A DNA stretch of 64,000 nt, taken from positions 1,957,058 through 2,021,057 of the forward strand of contig NZ_CP078093.1 of NCBI RefSeq assembly GCF_019203185.1. Direction: 5' to 3'. Both the position numbers and the translations under genes were made by a program. This document shows positions 16,816-24,104 of this stretch, piece by piece. Numbering within the stretch: position 1 is the stretch's first letter; each line of letters begins with the position of its first letter. This stretch comes from Crassaminicella indica (GTDB taxonomy: Bacteria > Bacillota > Clostridia > Peptostreptococcales > Thermotaleaceae). Below the pieces are notes generated by a model. The model was not told where the DNA came from. It searched no databases and saw nothing but the letters and a program-made list of their open reading frames with translations.

Positions 16816-17986
16816 AAACAGTATTGTATTATGCAAAAAAATTCAAATACACCCTACAAAAGAGCAAATAGCAGATATAGAAAGAGATAGTTTTTTATGT
16901 AAACTCCTTTATAATACTTATTTAGCTCAAAGAAAAGAATATTATACTTGTTACAATAAAAACATGAAAATGACAGAACAGAGAAGTCAAATTAAGCTAC
17001 TACGTGAGCAAAATACAGATTATGCAAAAGTATATGCAAAATATCTTCATGCAGTTTGTATGGATTTAGCAGTAGATTATGATAATTGTGTTAAAAAAAG
17101 AAGTAGAGGAGAAAAAACTAGACTTCCTCGATATAAGGATAAGGACTATTTTTATCCACTTAAAACACCTAAGCAATATGTGAAAATAAAAGAAGATAGA
17201 ATTAAATTAGGTTTTTATGAAATAAAAGTAGATGTAAATGAAATACCGACAAATTATGGAGAGGTTTGGATTGTTAAAGCTAGAAACAAATATTTAATTT
17301 CTGTGTCTTATGAAGCTAACAAAAAAGAAAACAATAACAATAATATTTTAGCAATAGATTTAGGGATTTCTAAATTTGCAACAGGTATAAATCAAAATGG
17401 AGAAGTTATTGAAATTATAAACCCAAGATATGATAAGTATTGGAATAAAAAAATAGATAAAGTAAGGTCAATGAGAGATACAAAGAAAAAGGGTAGTGGA
17501 AGATATAAAAAATTAACTAAGGCTTTAAAAAGATTATATGAGAAAAGAAGAAAACAACAAGAGCATTTTATTCATACTATAACAAAATACTTAGTCTTAA
17601 ATAATAAAGAATTAATTCTTGGAGATTTATCACAAGAGCAAATGATTAAAAAATCAAATTTAACAAAATTAAACAGAAGTATAAAAGAAAATTGGGGGTT
17701 AGGTAAATTCAAGACATTTTTAACATACAAGGCAAAATTGCATGATGTTAAAGTGGTTTATATAAATGAAGCCTACACATCTAAAACTTGTTCAAATTGT
17801 GGTAATCGAAAGAGCATGGAATTATCAAAAAGAGTTTATAAGTGTATGTGTGGTATGACATTAGATAGAGATATTAATTCAAGTATTAATATTTTTAATA
17901 AACACAATAAAAATAAAGCACTGAATTATAAAAATATAAATCAAGTAACTACTCTACATTTTCATTTTGGAAAATTAGTTGCTTGA
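16793..17986 (+). CDS. tnpB: TnpB RNA-guided nuclease of IS607
   Basis: A 397-residue TnpB, intact in length. An N-terminal wedge/REC region is followed by RuvC: first Asp in LAIDLGISK (D189), C-terminal zinc ribbon CSNCG...CMCG and DRDINSS (D358/D360). The RuvC-II position, usually E in xxxEDL, reads ILGDLS with Gly at 277. A glutamate at 326 (NEAYTSKTC) 49 residues later could replace it, as described for Fanzor-related TnpBs. The start (ATG 16793, or TTG 16787) overlaps the tnpA end by 23 bases. It would cut the donor site left after excision, guided by an omega RNA. Confidence 0.92.
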   Translation: MGFKKKNENSIVLCKKIQIHPTKEQIADIERDSFLCKLLYNTYLAQRKEYYTCYNKNMKMTEQRSQIKLLREQNTDYAKVYAKYLHAVCMDLAVDYDNCVKKRSRGEKTRLPRYKDKDYFYPLKTPKQYVKIKEDRIKLGFYEIKVDVNEIPTNYGEVWIVKARNKYLISVSYEANKKENNNNNILAIDLGISKFATGINQNGEVIEIINPRYDKYWNKKIDKVRSMRDTKKKGSGRYKKLTKALKRLYEKRRKQQEHFIHTITKYLVLNNKELILGDLSQEQMIKKSNLTKLNRSIKENWGLGKFKTFLTYKAKLHDVKVVYINEAYTSKTCSNCGNRKSMELSKRVYKCMCGMTLDRDINSSINIFNKHNKNKALNYKNINQVTTLHFHFGKLVA

Positions 17987-17989
17987 TTT

Positions 17990-18140
17990 TAAGAAAGGAA
18001 GTGAACAAAAGTACTGTTGGCTTGCGGTATAGCATTGTAGAGAAATGCTATTATGTACACTAATATTGTAAAAATATTGAGTGTATGAATAAAATCTATA
18101 ATTTTTATATATTTATTAAGATTTTTATAGATTTTATAAA
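17990..18140 (+). ncRNA. Candidate omega RNA scaffold and IS607 right end
   Basis: The non-coding DNA directly after tnpB has a strong hairpin TAGCATT-gtagaga-AATGCTA (about 18030-18052), enclosed by GTAC repeats at 18011 and 18055, then an 11-bp inverted repeat AAAATCTATAA/TTATAGATTTT (18091-18101, 18125-18135). TnpB guide RNAs are made from the tnpB 3' end and this region, with the guide taken from flanking DNA. Exact ends are unknown. Confidence 0.5.
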
Positions 18141-18152
18141 GCTGATAAATGC

Positions 18153-19373
18153 ATGTTATTTGAAGGAGTAAATATATATAATAAAGTTTTTTCGAAGCTA
18201 AAAAAAATAGGGATTGCAGGAACAAATGGAAAAACTACAACAGCTAAGATATTATGTCAAATATTAAAAGAACAAGGAATACATATTGGATTTATTAGTA
18301 AAGATGAAATTAGCATTAATGAGGAAAGAATAGAAAATGAATTTAAAGATTTAAATGAGGAAAAATTATCTTTTTTTTTAGATGAAATAGTTAAAAATGA
18401 TGTAGAAATTGTTATAGTAGAAGTAGATGATAGATGTTTAGAGAAAAATATTTTTCAGGGTATAGATTTTGATATTATTATATATACAAGCATAGAGATA
18501 GAATATATGAATAGTATTCAAAGCATAGAATTTTATATGAAGTTGCAAAAAAGTCTATTGAAGTATCTATCAGATAATGGAATTATTATTATCAATGCAG
18601 ATGACCAAAATAGCTTCAAGCTATTAGAAAATATAAAGGATCGATTAATTATTACTTATGGACTTTCTTCTAAAGCTACTATTACAGCATCAAGTATAGA
18701 TATTGCACCTATTCAATTTAATTGTTGTATACAACGGGGAATGACCTCACTAAATAATATGGATATTGAGCCGATGGAATTTCCGATCAATATGGATTTT
18801 ATTGGAATACATAATGTATACAATGCTTTGGCTTCTATTGCAATAGTACTTATCTATGGTATTTTGCCAGAAAATATTATGAAAGCAGTAAAAAAATTTA
18901 AAAGCATAAAAAGAAGAATGTATAAAATTAATAATGATCAGTATCAAATTATAGATGATAGATGTCAGAATCCAGCTAGTTTTGAAGCTGTATTTGAAGC
19001 AGTTCAAAGTATTGATTATGAAAAATTATATATTGTAAATAGTATTATAGGCAGCAAAGGAATAGAATTAAATAAAAGGAATGCTAAGATTATTGCTAAT
19101 TGGATGAGAGGATTAAAATCTGCTAAATTGATTACAACCTGTAGTATAGATGTAGTAGATGGTAAAGATAAAGTTTTAGAAGATGAACGAATTGGATTTT
19201 ATGAAGTTATGAAAGAAAATGGAATATTTTGTGATCATAAAGATAGGTTGGAAGATGCATTAGCGATTGCGTTATCTCATGCGAGCAAAAATGATTTGAT
19301 TCTACTTCTTGGAGGCAGTGGAATGGATGAGGGTGAAAATTTGATTATGAAGCTTTTAAAAGGGAAAAATTAA
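18153..19373 (+). CDS. Mur-ligase-family protein lacking the N-terminal domain
   Basis: A 406-residue ATP-dependent ligase of the MurC/D/E/F-FolC superfamily. The P-loop GIAGTNGKTTT lies only about 25 residues from the start, so the usual UDP-binding N-terminal domain (about 80-90 residues) is absent. The central and C-terminal domains are present (EVDDRCLEKN, NADDQNS, IIDDRCQNPASFEAV in place of the usual DYAHNP, LLLGGSGMDEG). No Shine-Dalgarno precedes ATG 18153; GAAGGAG occurs just inside the frame. It abuts the IS607 right end, so it may be truncated or may have lost its own promoter. The substrate is unknown. Confidence 0.75.
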   Translation: MLFEGVNIYNKVFSKLKKIGIAGTNGKTTTAKILCQILKEQGIHIGFISKDEISINEERIENEFKDLNEEKLSFFLDEIVKNDVEIVIVEVDDRCLEKNIFQGIDFDIIIYTSIEIEYMNSIQSIEFYMKLQKSLLKYLSDNGIIIINADDQNSFKLLENIKDRLIITYGLSSKATITASSIDIAPIQFNCCIQRGMTSLNNMDIEPMEFPINMDFIGIHNVYNALASIAIVLIYGILPENIMKAVKKFKSIKRRMYKINNDQYQIIDDRCQNPASFEAVFEAVQSIDYEKLYIVNSIIGSKGIELNKRNAKIIANWMRGLKSAKLITTCSIDVVDGKDKVLEDERIGFYEVMKENGIFCDHKDRLEDALAIALSHASKNDLILLLGGSGMDEGENLIMKLLKGKN

Positions 19374-19484
19374 TTTTCTCTTTTTTTTATTTCATTAGCA
19401 TAATCTCGTCCGATGGTGAATAAATATAGTTGTAGATTAGCCCTTAAAGAGTACATAAGAATTAGGAAGGAGCGTGGGGGTTAA

Positions 19485-20126
19485 ATGACAGATCGAGTAA
19501 TTGATACGAATATAGTAACAGTTGTAGGAGAGATTTATTCACCTTCAGTTTTTAGTCATGAAATGTATGGAGAAGGGTTTTATACTTTTGAGATAAAAGT
19601 TCCTAGATTAAGTGAATATAATGACATATTGCCTGTGACTATTTCAGAACGATTGATAATGGATTTAGATATGAATATAGGAACAGTTGTTAAGATTGAG
19701 GGACAGTTACGATCATACAACAAATATGTAGATGGAAAAAACAGGCTTATTTTAACTATTTTTGCTCGTGATATGTCACTATGTAAAGAAGAAGTGAAAA
19801 ATCCAAATTATATTTTTTTAGATGGTTATATTTGTAAACCACCTGTATATCGATCAACACCGTTTGGAAGAGAGATTACAGACATGTTGATTGCTGTTAA
19901 CAGACCGTACAATAAGTCTGATTATATTCCATGTATTGCTTGGGGGAGAAATGCAAGATTTTCAGAAAAACTAAAGGTAGGAGATCATTTGAAAATATGG
20001 GGAAGAGTACAGAGCAGAGAATATCAAAAAAAATTAAGAGATGATAAAGTAGAAACAAGAATAGCTTACGAGGTATCTATATCAAAAATGGAAATGAGTG
20101 ATGAAAATAATAAAGCAGCCCAATAA
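19485..20126 (+). CDS. SSB-like single-stranded DNA-binding protein with two OB folds
   Basis: A 213-residue soluble protein. Residues 5-105 and 110-205 each look like an OB fold (VTVVGEIYSPSVFSHE..FYTFEIKVPRLS; then IFLDGYICKPPVYRSTPFGREITDMLIAVNRPYNKSDYIPCIAWG, close to the SSB core). It lacks the acidic DDDIPF-type tail of true SSB, so it is an accessory SSB-like protein of the kind seen in Clostridia. ATG at 19485 has GGAAGGAG and GGGGG upstream. Single gene. Confidence 0.78.
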   Translation: MTDRVIDTNIVTVVGEIYSPSVFSHEMYGEGFYTFEIKVPRLSEYNDILPVTISERLIMDLDMNIGTVVKIEGQLRSYNKYVDGKNRLILTIFARDMSLCKEEVKNPNYIFLDGYICKPPVYRSTPFGREITDMLIAVNRPYNKSDYIPCIAWGRNARFSEKLKVGDHLKIWGRVQSREYQKKLRDDKVETRIAYEVSISKMEMSDENNKAAQ

Positions 20127-20154
20127 AAATAGAGTAATTTTTATAGCTTAATGG

Positions 20155-20212
20155 AAATCACACTTTTTTATGTATATTGTTTGATAACAAAAATACAAAG
20201 GGAGTGTGATTT
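20155..20212. repeat. Separated inverted repeat after the SSB-like gene
   Basis: AATCACAC (20155-20162) and GTGTGATT (20205-20212), each followed by a T-run, are 42 bases apart. A further stem ATAAAGGAATTG/CAATTCCTTTAT at 20220-20253 sits at the 3' end of the - mini-gene. Terminator function is probable but not certain. Confidence 0.4.
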
Positions 20213-20258
20213 TTTATGCATAAAGGAATTGAGCAATCTGCCCAATTCCTTTATACAA

Positions 20259-20393
20259 TTAGCATCTTCCGAAAAAGCTATCGAATCCTCCACAGATACA
20301 AAATAGTATTATTAGCAATAATAAGAAGAACAACAAGTTATCATCACATCCACCAAAAATGCCACCGATACCGCCACATTGTTGATCAGCCAA
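20259..20393 (-). CDS. Cys/Gly-rich hydrophobic mini-protein (MAD family, copy 1)
   Basis: 44 residues starting MADQQCGGIGGIFGGCDDN, then a hydrophobic run ([17 protein letters not shown]) and a GRC end. The TTG start at 20393 has AAAGGAGGTG seven bases upstream. It is a paralogue of the genes at 20622 and 40358. Size, N-terminal CGG motif and Phe/Leu core resemble YjcZ-like sporulation proteins of Bacilli and Clostridia, so a spore-coat or mother-cell role is inferred. The cysteines could crosslink. Confidence 0.8.
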   Translation of the reverse strand: MADQQCGGIGGIFGGCDDNLLFFLLLLIILFCICGGFDSFFGRC

Positions 20394-20584
20394 AAAAATA
20401 CACCTCCTTTAGTCAATTTCTAAGTAACAAAATCTTTAAAGTACATCTTAGTTCTTTTAACATTTTTTCAATAAGATTATCAAAGGTATTTTTGATTTTT
20501 TATATTTCATCATTAAGCTTTAGTATTGTTTACTTATAATAAAATATGCATTGAGGATCATATATGTTACAAATAAAAATAAAT

Positions 20585-20612
20585 AAAAGACCAAGATGGG
20601 ACTTGGTCTTTT
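20585..20612. terminator. Terminator of mini-protein copy 2
   Basis: AAAAGACCAAG pairs with CTTGGTCTTTT. The - direction continues into a T-rich tail. Confidence 0.8.
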
Positions 20613-20621
20613 CATGAGGTG

Positions 20622-20720
20622 TTAGCAACGCCCGAAGTAAGGCCAGCAGAATAAAACTACTAATAATAAGAAGAAGAATAACAATTCGTCTCCGCATCCA
20701 CCGCAATATCCATCAGCCAT
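20622..20720 (-). CDS. Cys/Gly-rich hydrophobic mini-protein (MAD family, copy 2)
   Basis: 32 residues: MADGYCGGCGDE, hydrophobic core LLFFFLLLVVLFCWPYF, end GRC. ATG at 20720 follows GGGGGTG. It has its own terminator and lies about 230 bases upstream of copy 1 on the same strand. The LLFFFLLLVVLFCWPYF core is shared exactly with copy 3 at 40358, showing recent common ancestry. Sporulation-associated function is inferred from resemblance to YjcZ-like proteins. Confidence 0.8.
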   Translation of the reverse strand: MADGYCGGCGDELLFFFLLLVVLFCWPYFGRC

Positions 20721-20933
20721 GTATTTACACCCCCTTTTATAATTATGTATATATTTATTTTTTTTCTTAATATAAAGTATGCTAGATACAGGACATGTGT
20801 TACATTTTTAGTAAACCTTATTTACGGCTTTAGACATGGTATAATGGTGCTTTGCATCAGTAATTATGTTATAATATATTTAGTCAAGTGCGAGGCGTGA
20901 AAATATTATAAAACTGAATTAGGAGTGAAGAAA

Positions 20934-21074
20934 GTGAACTATTGGGTCATTGGAGGGGCAATCCTTTTTATTATACTCATTAGTATGCAATATTCTTTAA
21001 ATAAGATTATTGTACTATTGAAAGAAATCAAAGAAATATTATATAGATTAGATATAAAAGATAAGATTAAATAA
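20934..21074 (+). CDS. Small single-helix membrane protein
   Basis: 46 residues: a hydrophobic helix at about residues 4-18 (VIGGAILFIILISMQ), then an amphipathic basic helix (LNKIIVLLKEIKEILYRLDIKDKIK). The GTG start at 20934 has TTAGGAG eight bases upstream. The layout of a membrane anchor plus a cytosolic amphipathic helix fits a small membrane regulator, but no family is recognised. Confidence 0.55.
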   Translation: MNYWVIGGAILFIILISMQYSLNKIIVLLKEIKEILYRLDIKDKIK

Positions 21075-21102
21075 GTATTTTATATAAAAAACAAAAAATT
21101 CT

Positions 21103-21131
21103 TTGCAAATGAGTGAATTTGTGTTTATAAT
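21103..21131 (+). promoter_or_regulatory. Probable sigma-A promoter of the PfkB kinase gene
   Basis: TTGCAA (21103-21108), 17-bp spacer, TATAAT (21126-21131), 55 bp before the kinase start. Confidence 0.65.
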
Positions 21132-21185
21132 AGATTTGTATCTTTTGAATATTAAGGAATAGCTAAAGAATAAGAAGGGGATATA

Positions 21186-22124
21186 ATGATTACTACAGTT
21201 ACCTTAAATCCCGCCATTGATCGGGCATATGTTATCAATGATTTTAAACCAAATAAGAAGTATCATTTAGATATAGATGAAGTAAAAATTACTGCTGGTG
21301 GTAAGGGGTTAAATGTAGCACGAGTAGCTGCTATTTTAGGAGAAAAAGTGAATGCTACAGGATTACTTGGAGGATACTCTGGCAAATTTATTCAAGAAGA
21401 ATTGGACAAGCTTAATATCAGTACATCCTTTGTACCAATAAATAAAGCTTCTCGAATATTTACTGCTATTGTAGATCCACTCAATAATACAGAAACAATT
21501 GTAGCGGAAAAGGGACCTGTAGTAACAAAAAGAGAGCTTAATGCGTTTGTAAAAGAGTTTGTGAAAATTTTAAAATACAGTGAAATAATTGTTGCAGCAG
21601 GATCTGTACCAAAGGGACTTCCTAAAACTATTTATGGGGACATGGTAAAGATTGCACGGGATAATAATGTAAAGATGATTATTGATGCTAGTGGAAGCTA
21701 TTTGGAAGAGGCGATAAAAGCAAGACCTTTTATGATTAAGCCTAATCTTGAAGAACTAGAGGAGTTAGTAGGATATCAATTGGATAGTGAATACAAAATT
21801 GTTTTTGAATGTAAGCATATCTGCAAGCAAGGGATAGAAGTTGTAGGAATTTCTATGGGAGAGGCTGGTGCCATTTTTGTTACAAAAGATGGGGCTTATA
21901 AGGTGTGTGCACCAAAAGTATCTCAAATTAATTCAGTAGGATGTGGAGATGCATTTGTAGCAGGGTTTGCAGTATCTATTTATAGAAAAAATACTTTAGA
22001 AGAAGCTTTTAGAATGGCTGTAGCTACAGGAACTGCTAATGCAATTGAGGGAAAAATTGGATATGTGAATTTGGAATTTGTAAAAAAATTCTATAACGAA
22101 GTAAAAGTAATAAAGTTGGACTAA
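21186..22124 (+). CDS. 1-phosphofructokinase-type PfkB sugar kinase
   Basis: A 312-residue PfkB/ribokinase-fold kinase of the hexose-phosphate subgroup (FruK/LacC). The N terminus TVTLNPAIDRAY, the substrate block ITAGGKGLNVARVAAILG and the C-terminal catalytic GCGDAFVAGFA (Asp base) are all intact. It phosphorylates a sugar phosphate with ATP, probably fructose 1-phosphate. No PTS gene or FruR is adjacent, so the substrate is not fixed. ATG at 21186 follows AAGAAGGGG. The next gene, an activator, starts 58 bases later. Confidence 0.88.
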   Translation: MITTVTLNPAIDRAYVINDFKPNKKYHLDIDEVKITAGGKGLNVARVAAILGEKVNATGLLGGYSGKFIQEELDKLNISTSFVPINKASRIFTAIVDPLNNTETIVAEKGPVVTKRELNAFVKEFVKILKYSEIIVAAGSVPKGLPKTIYGDMVKIARDNNVKMIIDASGSYLEEAIKARPFMIKPNLEELEELVGYQLDSEYKIVFECKHICKQGIEVVGISMGEAGAIFVTKDGAYKVCAPKVSQINSVGCGDAFVAGFAVSIYRKNTLEEAFRMAVATGTANAIEGKIGYVNLEFVKKFYNEVKVIKLD

Positions 22125-22182
22125 TGTGCCAGCTTTTTTTTATGATATAATCGTATTGAATATAATGATAAGGATGATGATT

Positions 22183-23958
22183 ATGAACCTTACGAATATT
22201 GTTTCGAGTGTTCAAAATATTGCTGAAGCTATAGCAAGCGTTATTAAGGTAGATGTAACTATTGTAGATAATGATCTTAATAGAATTGCTGCTACAGGAC
22301 GGTATAAAAATCATATTGGTGAAAAAGTAAATAGACATTCTGTCTTTGGTTTTGCACTTCAGCAAGGAGAAAGCTTTATTATTGAAAATCCTAGAAATCA
22401 TGAGGCCTGTCTTAAATGTGAAAAGATAAAAGAATGTAAAGAATATGCAGAAGTTTGTTGTCCTATTAAAGTAAATGATGAGATCATTGGAGTCATAGGA
22501 CTTATTGCTTTTGAAGAAAAGCAGAGAGAAGCTATTATAGATAATAAAGTAAATCTTATGGAATTCTTAAATAGAATGGCAGATTTGATAGCTTCAAAGC
22601 TATTAGAAAAAGAAAAGACATACAGGATGAAGCTTTTAGCAAGAGAACTAGAAACAGTACTTCATTCTGTAGATAGAGGGATTATTGCAGTTAATGAGAA
22701 TGGATTAGTACTCCATTATAATAAAAAAGCTGCGCAATTATTTAAAATGAACGAAAACGAAGTAGTTCATATGAATATAAAACAATTATTAGAAGATTTT
22801 GACTTAAGCAGTTTTATTACGAAAAATATTCCTATAAAAAATAGAGAATTTAGTTATAAAAGGAATGGATATTATTTTAGAGGAGTATTTGATGCAAATC
22901 CTATTTTAGCAGGAAAAAAGAATTTTGGATTTGTTTTTACCTTTAGCAAGATTTCTGAGGTGCTAAGTGTAGTAAATGACATTGCCACAAGGACGATGGC
23001 AACAAGCTTTGATCATATTATAGGAAATAGTGGCTGTCTTAAAAAAGTAAAATATGCGGCTAAAAGAGCTGCAAGATCAACTTCAACTGTTTTAATTCAA
23101 GGAGAGAGTGGAACGGGTAAAGAATTATTTGCTAGAGCTATACATTTTTATAGTGATCGAGCAAAAGAACCCTTTATCCCTATCAATTGTGCAGCTATTC
23201 CTGAGCAATTATTAGAGAGTGAACTTTTTGGATATGAGGAAGGTGCTTTTACTGGATCTAAAAAAGGTGGAAAAACTGGTAAATTTGAATTAGCCCATAA
23301 AGGAACTCTGTTTTTAGACGAAATTGGGGATATGCCAATCCATCTTCAAACAAAGCTTTTAAGAGTATTGCAGGAGTATGTGATTGAAAAGGTTGGAGGA
23401 AAAGATTTTATACCTATAGATGTCAGAATTATTGCAGCAACAAATAAAAAGTTAGAAGAACAAGTATTAGAAGGTGCATTTAGAGAAGATTTATTTTATC
23501 GTTTAAATGTGATTCCGTTAAATATTCCACCACTAAGACAGAGGAGAGAGGACATAGAGGTTTTAGTAGAATATTTACTTGAAAAATGTAATAGAAAGCT
23601 AGGGAAGAATATTTTAAAAATTGATGAGTATGCATTAAAAATACTTATGAACTATAAATGGCCTGGCAATGTAAGAGAACTTGAGAATACTATTGAATAT
23701 GCTGTAAATATGTGTAGTGGGAATAGGATTACACCACAAGATTTGCCAAACAGACTAAGAAATAAAGAAATAAATTTGAAAGAGAAGGACTTTGAAAGAA
23801 TTGTTCCTATTAAAGAATTAGAAATAAAAGAAATAAAAAAAGCTTTAGATTACTTTGGAAATACAAAGCAGGCCATAACAAAGGCAGCTAAGGCTCTAGG
23901 AATGAGCCGAGCAACGCTTTATAGAAAATTAAAAGATTATGGGATAAAACAGTCTTAA
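22183..23958 (+). CDS. Sigma-54-dependent activator next to the cysteine desulfidase
   Basis: 591 residues. The N-terminal sensor region (about 1-140) holds a CLKCEKIKECKEYAEVCCP cysteine cluster that could bind metal or sense thiols. Next is a PAS domain (VDRGIIAVNENGLVLHYNKKA), then AAA+ with Walker A GESGTGKE at 307-314 and a sigma-54 loop reading GAFTGS (354-359; last Ala replaced by Ser), and a C-terminal Fis helix-turn-helix. ATG at 22183 follows AAGGATG. The next gene downstream has a -24/-12 promoter, so this protein most likely activates it. Cysteine or sulfide is a plausible signal. Confidence 0.9.
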   Translation: MNLTNIVSSVQNIAEAIASVIKVDVTIVDNDLNRIAATGRYKNHIGEKVNRHSVFGFALQQGESFIIENPRNHEACLKCEKIKECKEYAEVCCPIKVNDEIIGVIGLIAFEEKQREAIIDNKVNLMEFLNRMADLIASKLLEKEKTYRMKLLARELETVLHSVDRGIIAVNENGLVLHYNKKAAQLFKMNENEVVHMNIKQLLEDFDLSSFITKNIPIKNREFSYKRNGYYFRGVFDANPILAGKKNFGFVFTFSKISEVLSVVNDIATRTMATSFDHIIGNSGCLKKVKYAAKRAARSTSTVLIQGESGTGKELFARAIHFYSDRAKEPFIPINCAAIPEQLLESELFGYEEGAFTGSKKGGKTGKFELAHKGTLFLDEIGDMPIHLQTKLLRVLQEYVIEKVGGKDFIPIDVRIIAATNKKLEEQVLEGAFREDLFYRLNVIPLNIPPLRQRREDIEVLVEYLLEKCNRKLGKNILKIDEYALKILMNYKWPGNVRELENTIEYAVNMCSGNRITPQDLPNRLRNKEINLKEKDFERIVPIKELEIKEIKKALDYFGNTKQAITKAAKALGMSRATLYRKLKDYGIKQS

Positions 23959-23987
23959 AATGAGAATATATTCTCATTTTAAGACTG
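23950..23987 (+). terminator. Perfect 38-bp palindromic terminator
   Basis: A 19-bp perfect stem from 23950 to 23987, overlapping the activator stop codon and followed by TTTTT. It separates activator transcription from the sigma-54 promoter. It could alternatively be an activator-binding site. Confidence 0.8.
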
Positions 23988-24045
23988 TTTTTATCTTATT
24001 ATGAGAAAGTACAATATAAGAACGTTGAAATTCTAATCTTTATTT

Positions 24046-24063
24046 TTGGCATAAATTTTGCAA
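24046..24063 (+). promoter_or_regulatory. Sigma-54 (-24/-12) promoter of the cysteine desulfidase
   Basis: TTGGCA at 24046-24051 and TTGCAA at 24058-24063. GG and GC are exactly 12 bp apart, as sigma-54 requires. It lies about 45 bp before the start codon and downstream of an activator gene. Confidence 0.85.
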
Positions 24064-24104
24064 TTTTCTCTTTATAGAATATTAAAAAAGAAGGAGGGTT
24101 TTCT

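Larger units (their letters stand above)
16100..18140 (+). mobile_element. IS607-family insertion sequence (tnpA-tnpB), approximate limits
   Basis: It contains overlapping tnpA (serine recombinase) and tnpB (RNA-guided nuclease). Subterminal AT-rich repeats mark the ends: ATAAAAATCTATAAAAAA near 16116-16133 and its near inverse TTTTTATAGATTTTA at 18122-18136, plus a further AAAATCTATAA at 18091-18101. IS607 elements have no terminal inverted repeats and make no long target duplications, so exact ends cannot be read. It lies between the group II fragment and the Mur-ligase-like gene. Confidence 0.7.

Noticed and set aside
18010-18060. Hairpin after tnpB as group II domain V
   Set aside because: It lacks the AGC triad, the GNRA loop and the 34-base size of domain V.
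15879-18150. Group I IStron like those of C. difficile and C. botulinum
   Set aside because: The 5' sequence carries group II (GTGCGCCC..., GAAGGCAAGGGTG, GGAATCTGAAGGAAG) and not group I core elements.
20216-20539. 107-codon + strand frame
   Set aside because: It is the antisense of mini-protein copy 1, which has a far better ribosome site and paralogues.
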